From Lepas anatifera (taxonomy: Eukaryota > Arthropoda > Thecostraca > Lepadidae), in the NCBI GenBank assembly GCA_034440635.1, contig JAOTON010001033.1, positions 741,001 through 805,000 on the forward strand: a stretch of 64,000 nt of DNA, written 5' to 3'. The notes below the pieces were generated by a model, which did not search any database, was not told the DNA's origin, and was given only the letters and a program-made list of their open reading frames with translations. The stretch's first letter is position 1; each line of letters starts with the position of its first letter. The position numbers were made by a program, and so were the translations under genes. Shown here piece after piece: positions 46,436 to 58,589 of the stretch.

Positions 46436-48550
46436 CAGATGGCCTTCATTGCCGAACCAGCGTCCCGGTGGGTCCGGTACCTCAGTCCTCTGGGCCGTGC
46501 TGATGAGCTCCCATTCTATTCTCTATGCAGCTTCCGCATGGTGAACGCAAAGTTAAGAAGGGGCTAAAGTGCAGAGACCGTGCAGAGAAACTGGACATAG
46601 AGCCAAAACCAGGTTGGATAGAGAAAACGGTCTTCATCATTGAAATCAGCATTAACTGTGAAGGACACAATTTGGTTTCTGAAACCCTTCGTCACGCCAG
46701 TATGAAACAAATTGGCCTAGACACGCAACTTCTGGAAGTTCTTACTTGCATACGGACCAATACAGCAATTGAAGAAGAAGAACAGATAGAAGGGGAGCTA
46801 AGCTCCCCACGAATTACTCATAGGCTAGTGTACTTGGATGTTGATATCTAGAGAACATGATTCAGCAGATGATGTGGATAGTGATGTATATTTAGGCACG
46901 TGTCAGGGAGCAAGGAGATCGTAGGAGCAAGGAGTCGTAGGAGCAGAAAAGAGCACAAGTGCAAGGATGACTGTGCAGGCCAAAGGGGAGAAGGGTAGAG
47001 TAAGGATAGTGGTAGGAGGCAGGTTAGTGGCGATGAGGGAGATGGTGAGGTGATGACAGGTTTCAGTAGCGCGTCTGGTGGCAACAGTAGTGTCGTAGCC
47101 CGGCTGCCTGATCTGTTCTCAGTGAAGATACAGAGTTCAAATCGGGTGACTGTTGTTACAACTTTTCATCGTCCAAAATTCGAAGCGTTACTAGGAACAA
47201 TTCTGGAAAACATCCCATTCATTGCAGACCCCTAATGATACGCACCGAGAGAGATAAAAAATATATCTCGCGATCGCATATAAATTCAGACAACTTTTGG
47301 GACAAGACAAGTCTCGAATCACGATTAACATTGATACGATGAAACCTTGTCTGGACCGTTGAGAATGTGCTTCCCCAGCGCGAGGCATCCCCTATCCCTG
47401 AATAATTGGGAGCACGTATAGCATTAGGCAATTATCCCCGTATCCCACACACGTCATCAACTCACTCCATCTGGGGAGTCACAGACTACAGCTATTACAC
47501 AATGTTAAATTCTGGCGCGGCGGAGTGGTCCGGGAGAAGAAACCTCAGGCCACGGCATCTGAAGGGTCGCCACGTTGGTACAAACCAGTGAATGCTCAGG
47601 GAAACCGGGCCGAGTCACCGCCGCTTCGGCAACAAGTGTGTATTTATCATAGCGCCTCAGCTCTCCCCTGTAGTCTGTCTTTACATAGTTAACTTCAGTC
47701 AACAGTAAAAAGAACATTCTAACATACACATACAAGTTGTTACACTCATCCTGCTGAGATGCGTCAGAGGAGCAGACGTGCAGTGACAACTGGAACTGCC
47801 TTATTTTTCCTCTCGCGAGAACGAGGGCCACCCCAAGCCATTCTCTCACCTCAGTGAGTCTTTTCCCCAAGCCTTCCCTGTTCCGCTGTCGGCTGTTCTC
47901 CACAACCAAACAGAGTCGTGCTCTTCCAATCCCACAACACAAACACCGCCCGCCGCTTGCCGCCCACGCCACGCGCCGAATCAATACTGAGCATTGGCGC
48001 CGTTTTTACGGCGGCCCGGATTTGCTGATATTTGCCAGCGCGTCCCGGTTTAGTGGCGTTTAACACGCGATCGCGGCCAGGGAGCGTCCATCTGCGCGCT
48101 TCTCCGTTTCTGCCGTTCAAAAGGGGTGTTGCCGGGGGGATGGGGGGAGGGGGGCAGTCACACCGACGCAGTGGGCACGGAGTCCGGGTGGACTCCCGTG
48201 GGAGCGGGGCCGCACCGCCGGAACGGCCGCCCCCATTAGCCCGATGAAACCCGGCCGCTGCTTATGACGCATGCAATCGGACAGCTTTAATTAAAAATCG
48301 CCGCCTCTGCTGGCGGGGACGGCAGATGGAGCGGTCATCGAGCCGGCCCGCGTGAGCCACGTACCAGACGCCCGCACCAGCCACGCATCCCCACCCCTCC
48401 CGTTTGAACTTCATTACCCTAAAACAAGGATCGCCGCCAGCAAAGCCGGATAAATGACAGCAGTCAATCCGGCCATCAGAGCGCCTGACTGTTCATAAAG
48501 TCGCGTCAAATAGCGATTGGTGTGCGTAGTAGAGGGAGACCTAGTCAGCG
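46436..48550. other. No gene recognised with confidence
   Basis: 46525-46851 is open for 108 codons on the plus strand (MQLPHGERKVKKGLKC..., acidic TAIEEEEQIEGEL near the end). It has a fairly protein-like composition and lies outside any repeat, but I do not recognise it and its ends show no splice evidence I trust. 47880-48540 is a CpG-rich island with AATTAAAAATCGCC near 48290. Confidence 0.3.
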
Positions 48551-48554
48551 ATGG

Positions 48555-50085
48555 CGCGCAGACGCCGGCTCCAGAGCACACGCCGGCTCCAGGGCAGACG
48601 CCGGCTCCAGAGCAGACGCTGGCTCCAGGGCAGACGCTGGCTCCAGGGCAGACGCCGGCTCCAGAGGAAACACCGGCTTCAGGGCAGACGCCGGCTCCAG
48701 AGCAGACGCCGGCTCCAGGACAGACGCTGGCTCAGGGCAGACGCCGGCTCCAGGGCAGACGCCAGCTCCAGGGCAGACGCCGGCTCCAGGGGAAACGCCG
48801 GCTACAGAGCAGACGGAGGCTCCAGAGCAGACGCCGGCTCCAGAGAAGACGCCGGCTCCAGGGCAGACGCCGGCTCCAGGGCAAACGCTGGCTCCAGGGC
48901 AGACGCCGGCTCCAGAGGAAACACCGGCTTCAGAGCAGACGCCGGCTCCAGAGCAAACGCCGGCTCCAGGGCAGACGCCGGCTCCAGGGCAGACGCCAGC
49001 TCCAGGGCAGACGCCGGCTCCAGAGCAGACGCCGGCTCCAGAGCAGACACCGGCTCCAGGGCAGACGCCGGCTCCAGGGCAGACGCCGGCTCCAGAGCAG
49101 ACACCGGCTCCAGGGCAGACGCCGGCTCCAGGGCAGACGCCGGCTCTAGAGCAGACGCCGGCTAAAGAGGAAACGCCGGCTACAGAGCAGACACCGGCTC
49201 CAGGGCAGACGCCGGCTCCAGGGCAGACGCCGGCTCCAGAGCAGACGCCGGTCCAGGGCAGACGCCGGCTCCAGGGCAGACGCCAGCTCCAGAGGAAACG
49301 CCGGCTACAGAGCAGAAGCCAGCTCCAGAGCAGACGCCGGCTCCAGAGGAAGCACCGGCTCCAGAGCAGACGCCGGCTCCAGAGCAGACGGAGGTTCCAG
49401 AGCAGACGCCAGCTCCAGAGGAAACGCCGGCTACAGAGCAGACACCGGCTCCAGGGCAGACGCCGGCTCCAGGGCAGACGCCGGCTCCAGAGCAGACGCC
49501 GGCTCCAGGGCAGACGCCGGCTCCAGGGCAGACGCCGGCTCCAGAGGAAACGCCGGCTCAGAGCAGAGCCGCTCCAGAGCAGACGCCGGCTCAGAGAAGC
49601 CCGGCTCCAGAGCAGACGCCGGCTCCAGAGCAGACGGAGGTTCCAGAGCAGACGCCAGCTCCAGAGGAAACGCCGGCTACAGAGCAGACGGAGGCTCCAG
49701 AGGAAACACCGGTGCAGAGCAGACGCCGGCTCCAGAGGAAACACCGGCTGCAGAGCAGACGCCGGCTACAGAGCAGAAGCCAGCTCCAGGCAGACGCCGG
49801 CTCTAGAGGAAGCACCGGCTCCAGAGCAGACGCCGGCTCCAGAGCAGACGGAGGTTCCAGAGCAGACGCCAGCTCCAGAGGAAACACCGGCTGCAGAGCA
49901 GCGGAGGCTCCAGAGAACCGGCTCAACGGGCTTGACGCCACTCAGGGCAATGCTGGCTCCAGGGCAGACGCCGGTTCCAGAGGAAGCCCGGCTCCAGAGC
50001 ACCGGCTCCAGGGCAGACGCCGGCTCCAGAGCAGCCGCCGGCTCCAGGGCAGACGCCGGCTCTAGAGCAGCCGCAGCCGCAGCCC
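48555..50085. repeat. Minisatellite, 18-bp unit, about 84 copies
   Basis: Units read GCAGACGCCGGCTCCAGG or GCAGACGCCGGCTCCAGA, with a GGAAAC variant at the start of every few units. Because 18 is divisible by 3, a 578-codon frame (GQTPAP repeats) and a 399-codon minus frame stay open. Frame changes occur where units have lost 1-3 bases and three other frames are open too, so I read this as non-coding. Confidence 0.95.
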
Positions 50086-50530
50086 GGGAGCTGGGGGCAC
50101 AGCTCTGCAGCGGGGGCGCGGCAACCGTCCGCCGCAGCCGCTGCAGCTCCATTACACACGAGTGGCATCAACTCGCCGATACGTCCAATAACTGTGCCCA
50201 ACAGGCCCGCTCGACAATGACGCCGATTGGCCTCCAACGATGCACCAATTGCTCATAATGCGTTGATTTAGAGCGCTGAGTGTCGGCATCAGGCCGGGGG
50301 GGCTGCGGGGATAGCGGCCCGTGCACTCAGCCAGACCGGTATTACCGGCGTCCAGCAGTGGACCCGACTGATGCCCAGACGTCAGAAATGGCGCCAGCTG
50401 ACGCCACTGATGTAGCAAATGGTTCCGGCTGATGCCACCGGGAACAGGAGCGAACCCGACTGTTGCGGAGCTCTGCTAATTAATCACCATCCTCAAGTGG
50501 CGATGACGGTGGCGCAGCACGCCGTCTTCA
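50086..50530. other. CpG-rich spacer between two arrays
   Basis: No gene or transposon recognised. Confidence 0.3.
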
Positions 50531-51035
50531 GCGGCCGGAGCCGGACGGCACAGCAGCTGTTCCGGAGGATGAGGCGACTCAGAGGCCAGAGCCGGACGGC
50601 ACAGCAGCTGTTCCGGAGGATGAGGCGACTCAGCGGCCGGAGCCGGATGGCAAAGCAGCTGTTCCGGAGGATGAGGCGACTCAGAGGCCAGAGCCGGACG
50701 GCACAGCAGCTGTTCCGGAGGATGAGGCGACTCAGCGGCGCAGCAGCTGTTCCGGAGGATGAGGCGACTCAGCGGCCGGAGCCGGACGGCACAGCAGCTG
50801 TTCCGGAGGATGAGGCGACTCAGTGGCCGGAGCCGGACGGCACAGCAGCTGTTCCGGAGGATGAGGCGACTCAGTGGCCGGAGGTGGACGGCACAGCAGC
50901 TGTTCCGGAGGATGAGGCGACTCAACGGCCGGAGGCGGACGGCACAGCAGCTGTTCCGGAGGATGAGGCGACTCAACGGCCGGAGGCGGACGGCACAGCA
51001 GCTGTTCCGGAGGATGAGGCGACTCAGTGGCCGGT
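50531..51035. repeat. Minisatellite, 51-bp unit, about 10 copies
   Basis: Units contain GGACGGCACAGCAGCTGTTC, CGGAGGATGAGGCGACTCAG and a variable CGGCCGGAGC. One unit lacks 18 bp (50730-50745). The frame stays open on both strands because 51 is divisible by 3. Confidence 0.94.
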
Positions 51036-52205
51036 CAGAGAGCAAGGCATACGCGAGAGATGATGTCTTACTAGATTAGCAATCAATTAAATGGTTCTGT
51101 TGATGGGCAATCACCCGACTTTTTTAAGTTCCATCATTGACCGTAGGTCCATGACCAACTTTGTATGAACGGTGACAAGTCCGTACTTTGGAGGGATTGT
51201 GACGTCACTCCGTGAAGCTGTGACAGCGGCCGTCCGGATGAGCTCGTGCCCATGTCCTTTGAGCGGGTCTCCGATACACATTCGGTGCACGTCTGCCTTC
51301 ACCAGCCAACCACAGAACGTCACCGAGTTCGGAAATACCGTCACATGTGACTGGCCTACACTGAGTACGCTGTGTTTACAGAGCATTTGCATTAGGGTGT
51401 CCCAAAATTCACAAAGTTTAAAAGTTGGTACCTTTGTTTTTCTCGTTGCCTGCAGTCTGAAACCAAAGCATGCAAAACACCAGGCATTTATATCTATATT
51501 TGACCCCCGCGCAAATCACGAAGATTTACGTATAGCTGGCCATGGAGACTGCAACGCTGGAACAAGACGGTTGTTTGCCATCTTTGTACAACGCGCGAAA
51601 AACATGAGGAAACCAGATCGGGACGGTGGTGTGAGGGGGAATTCGGGGAGAAAACAGTTGAAGGATGCATGCCTGCAATTCTTTCTCGCAAAAAGGCGCG
51701 AATAATGACATACAGTTGTTTGTGATTGGGGCTGTAGAGCGCGCCCGCTATAGTGGCGACATTTTCTCCGCTGATTGGCATGGCATCATCGGATGGTTGT
51801 AAGACAAGCTTGTGAGTAAGTGTTGAGTATGTTGCTTTGTTTTCCTGCCTTCACGAAGAAAATTTTTGAATTATAAAATTGCGATTTTTTTTAAATATAC
51901 AACATTGTTCCGCGCACTACTGCCAATCCTATTTGACCATGATCAATGAAAGCCATTACAATACAATACAGTAGCCGACTCTGTCATCCAGGGTGATATG
52001 ATTGGCGCCCCAGACAGAGGCCGAGTATCTGTCAGGAGTGCCTCTTGCCTGCTAGCTTCAGTGAGGGAAAATGGTGGCGGTGATCTCCTAAAATTTTCGT
52101 CAGTAAATAGACAAAACATCGACAGCGGTCTACAGGCCGGCAAACACAGGCGATGATCATATGTGAAAACTTCGCGCCGTCGCGTCGTGGGACGCTATTA
52201 TCCAC
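51036..52205. other. No gene recognised
   Basis: A plus-strand frame of 177 codons (51172-51705) ends in a basic segment (NSGRKQLKDACLQFFLAKRR). It precedes the transposon-derived pseudogene but shares no motif with it that I can see. It may be part of that element or chance. Confidence 0.3.
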
Positions 52206-53251
52206 TTGGACGGTACAATATTGGATGACGGCAGCGGTAGCAGCGACAGGCTGGCCTTCATGGTATCCGGCAACACGGAAGAATGTCTCCAGGGAAAAAT
52301 TATGTCTACCAGGAAGATAGAAAATGGAGATGGAGGGTGTCAGGCGACGGAAGTATTCGATTGCATCCAGAAGTTTGGTGAAATCGACAATGTCCAGGTG
52401 ATTTCCTTTGATACAACAGCGTCCAACACCGGGTGGCAAAAAGGTGATGCTATAAAACTGGAGCAAAAACTCAAGAGGAAGTTATTTATCTGCCGTGCCT
52501 TCACCACATCCACGAGCTTTCAGTGAAGGCTGCTTGGGACAAGACCTTCAGCCGTTATCTAACACCGGACAGAAAACTGTTCAAGAAGTTTTAGTTGGTC
52601 TGGAACAGCATCGACAAAACAGACTATGAAGTGCTGTTGCAAGAAGAAAGGCTGGGTAAGAGGGAGTCAGTCCGAGATAATATAAACCAAATGTTGGAGA
52701 CCCACTTGTTCGACCTGAGGGAAGACTACAAAGAATGCGCTGAAGTGGCGATTATTGTGCTCAGTGGCACAGCAGACTGCGTGGGGACGAGCGGAATGGA
52801 GTTCCGAAAGCCCGGGCCTTATCACAAGGCGAGATGGATGACACACATGATATACGGCTTGAGGATGTGTCTGTTCAGATCGTAGCTCCTAGCCCTAAAT
52901 GTCATCACACCTGGTGTATCCGAGAACCTCAGAAGGTTTGTCATTTTCCTCTGTTTTTTTTCTACGTAGAGGCCTGGTTGAGCTGCAAGTCGGCTGCGGA
53001 TCTCGCCCACAATGACCTCAAGAAGCTGAAGATTCTGATGTCGTATACTAAAATCGACTCGGAGGTGGCCCAAGCCGTACTAGTCTTTCGAAAGGCATAC
53101 ATGGTAACTTTCGGCCGAGCTAGTAAAAATGGAGCTAGTCAGCGACAAAGTGGATGCCAGTACCAAGGATCTCATTGCTCAATTTCTGTTAAACACATAG
53201 GACTCGCTGATTGCCGGAAAATCGAAGCTTCCCATTGTGCCTTGCAATTAA

Positions 53252-54008
53252 AGGGAATGTGGCGCCTTGGTCGAATCCTGGAATTTATTGTAATTGGGGG
53301 TACTTTTCGCCGAAAATCATAGAAGCGTCCGTGATTTCTCTGAAAAATGTACAATAAGCTCAATATTTTGATTTCTAAAATGTTCCTCTAGGAAAAGAAA
53401 TAAAAATATTTATGTGAATGATGTCATGATCTGGCAACCACTACCATATTCGATACGCTTCAAGGGCTTAGATTGGCTGATACTCACCGTGACGTCAGCA
53501 GATGTCACATCAACAGCCATGACAACTGTGGTCTGCTGCTAAGGGTACATGGGGGTACATTTCGGGTAGTTGAAGTAGTAGAATCCTGGAATTTAGTGTA
53601 ATTAGGCGTACTTTTAGTAAAAAATAATGAAACCACTCATGATTTCTCTGAAAAATGTACAATAAGCTCAATATTTGGTTTTTAAAATACTCCTCTAGAA
53701 AAAGAAATAAATATCAGACTGTGGATGATGTCACGATCTGGCAACCACTACCATACTTGAAACGCTTCCAGGGCTTCGATTGGCTGATGCTCATCGTGAC
53801 GTCAGCATATGTCGTCACACCAGTAGCTCACAACAATGGCCGCCGGCGACGGGGGGCTGAGGGGGGCTAGTGTCAGGTAGGTTTTAGTTTTTCTCTACGG
53901 AAATTTTGAGTTTCAAGACAAATGATATATTGAGTACCGGGTTTTCCGACTTGCTTTTCAACTTGGCTATCTCAGTTAAAACCACGTTATGAAGGTGTCA
54001 TATTCCCT
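53252..54008. mobile_element. TTAA-flanked MITE, two partial units fused head to tail
   Basis: TTAA at 53248-53251 and 54009-54012. The first unit (53252-53579) has the AGGGAATGTGGCGCCTT terminus but stops after about three quarters of its length. The second (53580-54008) lacks the first roughly 20 bp but runs to the other terminus. No TTAA lies between them, so this is one insertion of a rearranged element or an internal duplication. A CRE motif is present in both halves. Confidence 0.85.
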
Positions 54009-54251
54009 TTAAAGCATGGAGGATCTGACGCTGATAAGTTTGTGGGCACGCAGTCCCATCTCGTGTTTGAAAGCCTGTCGGTTGACACGTCATTTCTAGC
54101 TGAGTGCCCGCCATGGGACGGTATCCCAGGTTGCGATAGGCTGGAGGCCTTCATCCGAAACCTGCGGGTGACGAACGACGCTGCGGAGAGAGGGGTTAGG
54201 CTGATAACAGACTATGTCGGCTGCCTAACTAAGAGTGAGCAGAGTCAACAG

Positions 54252-54641
54252 CAGTGGCGGATTTAGCCGGTAGGTTTGGGGGGCAAGACAAAGTTGATGA
54301 AAAAAACGTCACGCTGTGATAGCATGCCACAATTTAACTAGACGATAAGCTGTGGGGGTAAACGGAAGAGTCGATAAGCAAAATAATAAAAAAAACGTCG
54401 CAGGGTCAAAGCTGTTGCCACAAGATGATTGTTTTGCTATCCAGGGCTCAATTTTTACACTGAAGTTGACTGGTTGTGTGTGAAGTTGAGAGTTGAAGCA
54501 CCAAAACATTGCTTGTAGGCTAAAAATGAGTCCGGGCAAAAACGAGGTCGACAACTTTGGGGGAGGGAGGCACAACCATAGTATTGCCCCCAGCTTTTCT
54601 GTTTGAGGGGGGCAATGTATTCCCCCTCCCATCCACCACTG
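54252..54641. mobile_element. hAT-type MITE, 390 bp, inside the pseudogene
   Basis: Left end CAGTGGCGGATTTAG, right end inverse of CAGTGGTGGATGG. Flanking octamers GTCAACAG and GCCGGCAG match at 5 of 8, the differences all being transitions. Protein similarity stops at the left octamer (KSEQSQ) and resumes right after the right one (QYLLQILEQ), which places the insertion inside former coding sequence. Confidence 0.75.
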
Positions 54642-54760
54642 GCCGGCAGTACCTACTGCAAATTCTAGAGCAATACCACAAGCCGTTTCCCGACACTAGG
54701 AAATCAGTTCTGGCGTACACCTCTGGCCAGCGACCCTCCAGAAGGATGTTTGTATGTAGC

Positions 54761-54994
54761 AGTAGACTTTTTTCCATATTAAACAACGTGTATGTGTCTT
54801 GGCACTGTGTCTTTCTAGTCTGAGGATCAAAGATAATGTTTATAAAACAGTATCTTGTCTGTACATACAAGGAAAAACGACCAGGTATTCTGATAAGGGT
54901 TGTGTACCTTTAGGGGCTCTGCCAAGGAGGGGGGACGGGGGGACGCGCGCCCCCCAACTTTGGCGAAGGAGGGGGGCCCAACTTCTGTGAAAAT
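54761..54994. other. Short G-rich duplication
   Basis: AAGGAGGGGGG occurs twice (54929 and 54966) around GACGCGCGCCCCCC, perhaps the end of another decayed element. Confidence 0.3.
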
Positions 54995-55702
54995 TTTAAG
55001 GTTAGGTCCTCTCAGGTCAGGTCACCAGTACAGGTCAAGTGACCTGACCTCAAAAAAAGTTTAAGATAGCATAAGTTGGAGCAGGGTGAACTTATCTGAT
55101 TGAAACTCATCTCACATAATGGCCCTACCGAGTTCTCTAACATATGTTCCGGTATTTTTGATATCGATGACTTAAGGTCAGGTACGAGGCATGACCTCTC
55201 CATTGGAAATACATAGGAAAAATGTTTTTTTTTACCGAATAACTCAGTAACGGATGGTGATAGAGCATTTATTTTAGCTGCATTAGACTCGCCTGGGCTT
55301 TGCGGTTCCAATGACATGCATTTTATATAATTTGACCCTGACCTGACCTCAGGTCAGGTCAAATCCTTGATTTGACCTAGCAAGGTCAAATTATATATCA
55401 TTCGATTCGGCTTGCTGAGAGGATTCATATAGTTTAAGTCGTTATGCTCTAACTTTACTTTTTCAGATGTAATGGCCGAAAAACTGAATTTACATGTTAT
55501 CCCTATGACGGCATGTTTTGTCCTCTCGTGACCTTAAATGTGACCTGACAAAAATGGTACAAATGTTTTCGATGGAGAAGTGGATGGGCAGCCCAACGCC
55601 GTTTACCGTTTTTCGCTACCTACCGTGGTTCTCGAGATCTTAGGGGGCGTGTACCCGCCCCCGTCAATGCGAAGGTGGCTCAGACCCCCGTCAATGCGCG
55701 TG
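54995..55702 (-). mobile_element. TTAA/AGGTCA-family element, right end intact
   Basis: TTAA at 55703-55706. Read inward: CACGCGCATTGACGG, spacer GGGTCTGAGCC, ACCTTCGCATTGACGG, then a hairpin with GGGGGCG/CGCCCCC arms. The core GCATTGACGG is identical in both modules. The interior has dense half-sites (AGGTCAGGTCACC, TGACCTGACCTCAGGTCAGG near 55342). The left single-module end was not found. Confidence 0.65.
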
Positions 55703-55706
55703 TTAA

Positions 55707-56559
55707 GACTATTTTGAGGTAGTAGAAATATAGTACCGATAAGAATTTGCATTATCATAAATATCCCACAATTTTGTTTTGACATATGATTCGTAACCTA
55801 TATTCGGTCTGATACCTATGTTCGGCCTATCTATTATAAGTTTTAAGATACCATTCTTTCCAAAAAAGTACCTATTGACCAATTTGTATCGGCCTAGGCA
55901 TCTTCCGGTCGAAGGAGGCTGTAAAGCTTAAATATCGGGGTGTAAAGCTTAAATAAGTTGGTGCCCTGAGGCACAGAGCGGGTCAGCTGAGGGCTGGCCG
56001 GCTCGGCACAGGAGGGGCGGAGCCCGGCGGAGCAGAACAGGGGGGAGGGGGAGCGTGCTGGGGGACATCTTGAGAAATCCCATAAATATACGGAAACAAA
56101 TTCGGGAGTACACGGAAAGCAGACTAAGGGCCAAGGAGGGAAGGTCCAACACAATACCCCTTCCAAATTTTTCGGTCAAGGTCATTCAGTCACTGACCTG
56201 TGACGTCACAATATGATATACTCCCAATAATGCACACTAAAACTGGCACTATAGCAACCGCTATGCGGTAATGAGGGTTTGCCCTTGACCACTGACCTTT
56301 GACCTTGACCTAGAATAAAGTAGCCTTAACGAGGACGTCATTGCATAACATACGTCACAGTTAATAACGTATCAGAACTAAATCACTGAGGGTAAATGAT
56401 TTGGAAAACGCTGGTGTAACCTTGACATGTGACGTATGAACTTTACCTTCATTTCGGGTGACCTTGACATATCATCCCGATTATACGACGGTAGTATCCC
56501 AACTTCCTTTAACCTCATCCCTTCTAATCCTCACCGTCTTATCCATAGTCTGCATTACT
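55707..56559. other. No gene; AGGTCA-containing fragment at 56160-56480
   Basis: CACTGACCTTTGACCTTGACC near 56290 and neighbouring TGACCTGTGACG are probably another fragment of the same dispersed family or an independent cluster of half-sites. The rest is unremarkable. Confidence 0.3.
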
Positions 56560-56693
56560 TCACGTCCATCACGAAATACGTTTGACAATCCACCGCACGC
56601 GTGAAGCTTTTGGTAACAAATACAAATTATTACTTCACCACTCAGTCTAGGGCGCAGACGAACTGGTGCCGACGTGCGATTGTGGGGATCGCA

Positions 56694-56772
<79 letters not shown>

Positions 56773-56972
56773 TGACTTTGCAAGGCTTCTCTCTCGCCCA
56801 CGACAAAATCTCCTTATCCATGATATGCCCTTACAGGAGCTCTTTCCTAACCCGGCGCACTCGTATTTGTCTACCGCGAGCCACTGACTGGGAATCGATC
56901 TGGCACAGTCAGTGCGCAAATGTGTGAGGATCGCAGCACAATACACTAACTGAGCGATGCATTATCTCCCTG
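56560..56972 (-). mobile_element. tRNA-derived SINE-like sequence
   Basis: On the minus strand from about 56972: GCATCGCTCAGTTAGTG (box A-like, 56944-56960) and AGATCGATTCCCAGTCAG (box B-like, 56884-56901), at tRNA spacing. A non-tRNA body follows and then a microsatellite. It is different from the SINE-like copy at 11150. The far boundary is a guess. Confidence 0.5.
56695..56769. repeat. (CA)n(TA)n microsatellite
   Basis: A short CACACA run grades into about 60 bp of pure TA. It lies within or at the tail of the SINE-like sequence. Confidence 0.95.
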
Positions 56973-57540
56973 GACAAGCGGGCGGCCGCGGCGGGTAAGC
57001 AGCTCCTCTCGGTGCAGCTGTGAACAAAGCAGCGCGGCTGATGGCTGCTGGGCCGCCACATCTGAGGGGTGCATCACACGGACGGCGTGGCTCCCGCCGG
57101 GGCCAATGAGCCGCGCCGCCGGCCCACCCTCGCTGATGGCCGCGCCCCGCTAATGGTCGTCTATCGCCGGCGGCCATCTGACCGGTCCATCGCCCCGGGC
57201 GCCGCCCGGTCACGCGCGGTCGCTGCCGCCGCCGCCGTGGTGGCAGAAACCGCGCCCGGGACCCGGCCCCACCCTGCTACCCAAATGCAACCGTGACCCG
57301 GGTGCTGAAAACGCATGGTTAGTAAGTTTGTACTTATTGCACGTCATTCATGTTCGTGATATTTTTGTTCATGATACTTTGTTTCAGCACTATTTCTTAT
57401 TAAGAAGCAGTTACTGTGCCACACCTACATCCCATACACAACTGATGCCAACAAATGGCGCGAAAGCAGCACCAAACGCTGGCGGCACCTAATGGCGGGA
57501 AAAATTGGCGAGATGAGAGTGGTCAGCGGCAGGGACGGCA
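56973..57540. other. CpG-rich island, then AT-rich DNA
   Basis: 56980-57290 is CpG-rich and non-coding; 57300-57540 is AT-rich. Nothing else recognised. Confidence 0.35.
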
Positions 57541-57694
57541 GCAGCGTCCCGCTGGAGAGGCCAGCGCGCCCTCCGCTCTTACCTAACCCACGCCCCGCGG
57601 AAGGCACAGTGCAGGCAGCAGCGTCCCGCTGGAGTAGCCAGCACGCCCTCCGCTCTTACCTAACCCACACCCCGCGCAAGGCACACTTCAGGCC
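57541..57694. repeat. Tandem duplication, 77-bp unit, 2 copies
   Basis: GCAGCGTCCCGCTGGAG starts at 57541 and 57618. Both copies contain CTCTTACCTAACCCACRCCC, a motif shared with the 32-bp array at 43786. Confidence 0.88.
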
Positions 57695-58139
57695 TGTGAG
57701 CTATGGCTACTCTCGTTCCCGAAGTGCTGATCCGTCTCACCAATCGGGACCAAGCTCCAAAAACGACAGCAAACTTAGCCCCGCCATTTATACCATGTTT
57801 CCTTACTCAAGAGGATTTCAGCAATCCAGCGTTCCAGGGCTGGATACTTCTTATTGACCCAGGAGAACCCTGGATGGGCTGGCACTGACGTCATTACAAA
57901 GCCATGGGAGACAAACTAGGCGGGTTCCTCACACAGTGTAGGGACTGTGTTGGTCTCCCCACACCCTTACAGGCTCTACTCATGCACGACACAACGGAAC
58001 CAGCCCTGCTAAAACCTAAAATTAGAACAAGCAACAGGAGGATTTCAACATACGGACGTCACTGATTTTCTGCCTAGCATTGCCTTCATGGGTGGAGATC
58101 GAGGAGGGGGAGGGTTAAGACCCCCTGGAATCATGCGCA
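57695..58139. other. No gene recognised
   Basis: Balanced composition, short open frames only. Confidence 0.3.
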
Positions 58140-58432
58140 GTGTCAGGGGCCGGGTGTACGCTGTACCTGGAGTTCTGTGCCGTGTCAGGGGCCGGGGGTC
58201 GCTGTACCTGGAGTCCTGCGCCGGGTGTACGCTGTACCGGGAATCCTGCGCCGGGTCAGGGGCTGGGGGTACGCTGTACCTGGAGTCCTTTGCCAGGTGT
58301 ACGCTGTACCTGGAGTCCTGCGCCGGGTGTACGCTGTACCTGGAGTCCTTTGCCAGGTGTACGCTGTACCTGGAGTCCTGCGCCGTGTCAGGGGCCGGGT
58401 GTAAGCTGTACCTGCAGTCCTGCGCCGCCGGC
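58140..58432. repeat. Minisatellite, 30-bp unit, about 9 copies
   Basis: Units contain GTACGCTGTACCTGGAGTCC and TGCGCCGGGT, with a longer variant including CAGGGGCCGG. Confidence 0.92.
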
Positions 58433-58589
58433 TGACACAGTGTCGGTGGGCTGGTCAGAGCCGCCGGAAGTGCTCATCAGCGACACGCGCCGTGTCGATA
58501 CAGCGGCGCCCCCGCGGCGCCGTCATTAACGCTGACAATGCATCTCCCCCAGCTCAATCCCACTTGTTGGTATCACGCCGCGCGCGGCC

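Larger units (their letters stand above)
52206..54760 (+). pseudogene. hAT-like transposase-derived pseudogene, doubly interrupted
   Basis: Coding similarity runs across several frames. In order: VISFDTTASNTG (52398-52433), which resembles the second-aspartate region of hAT enzymes; LHHIHEL after a frameshift near 52490; an in-frame TAG (52592-52594); KPGPYHKARWM (near 52808); a TAG (52883-52885); a frameshift at a T8 run (52954-52961); EAWLSCKSAADLAHNDL; then, in another frame, LSAELVKMELVSDKVD (near 53115). A MITE then interrupts it (53252-54008), followed by LRVTNDAAERGVRLI (near 54154), an hAT-dimerisation-like block, a second insertion (54252-54641), and QYLLQILEQYHKPFPDTRK. I know this as an uncharacterised, transposon-derived family in arthropods. 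The hAT link is inference from motifs. It cannot make a functional protein. Confidence 0.75.

Noticed and set aside
48522..50258. 578-codon open frame of GQTPAP-like repeats
   Set aside because: It is a translation of the 18-bp minisatellite. Several other frames on both strands are open too, units with 1-3-base losses shift the frame, and no unique coding sequence flanks it.
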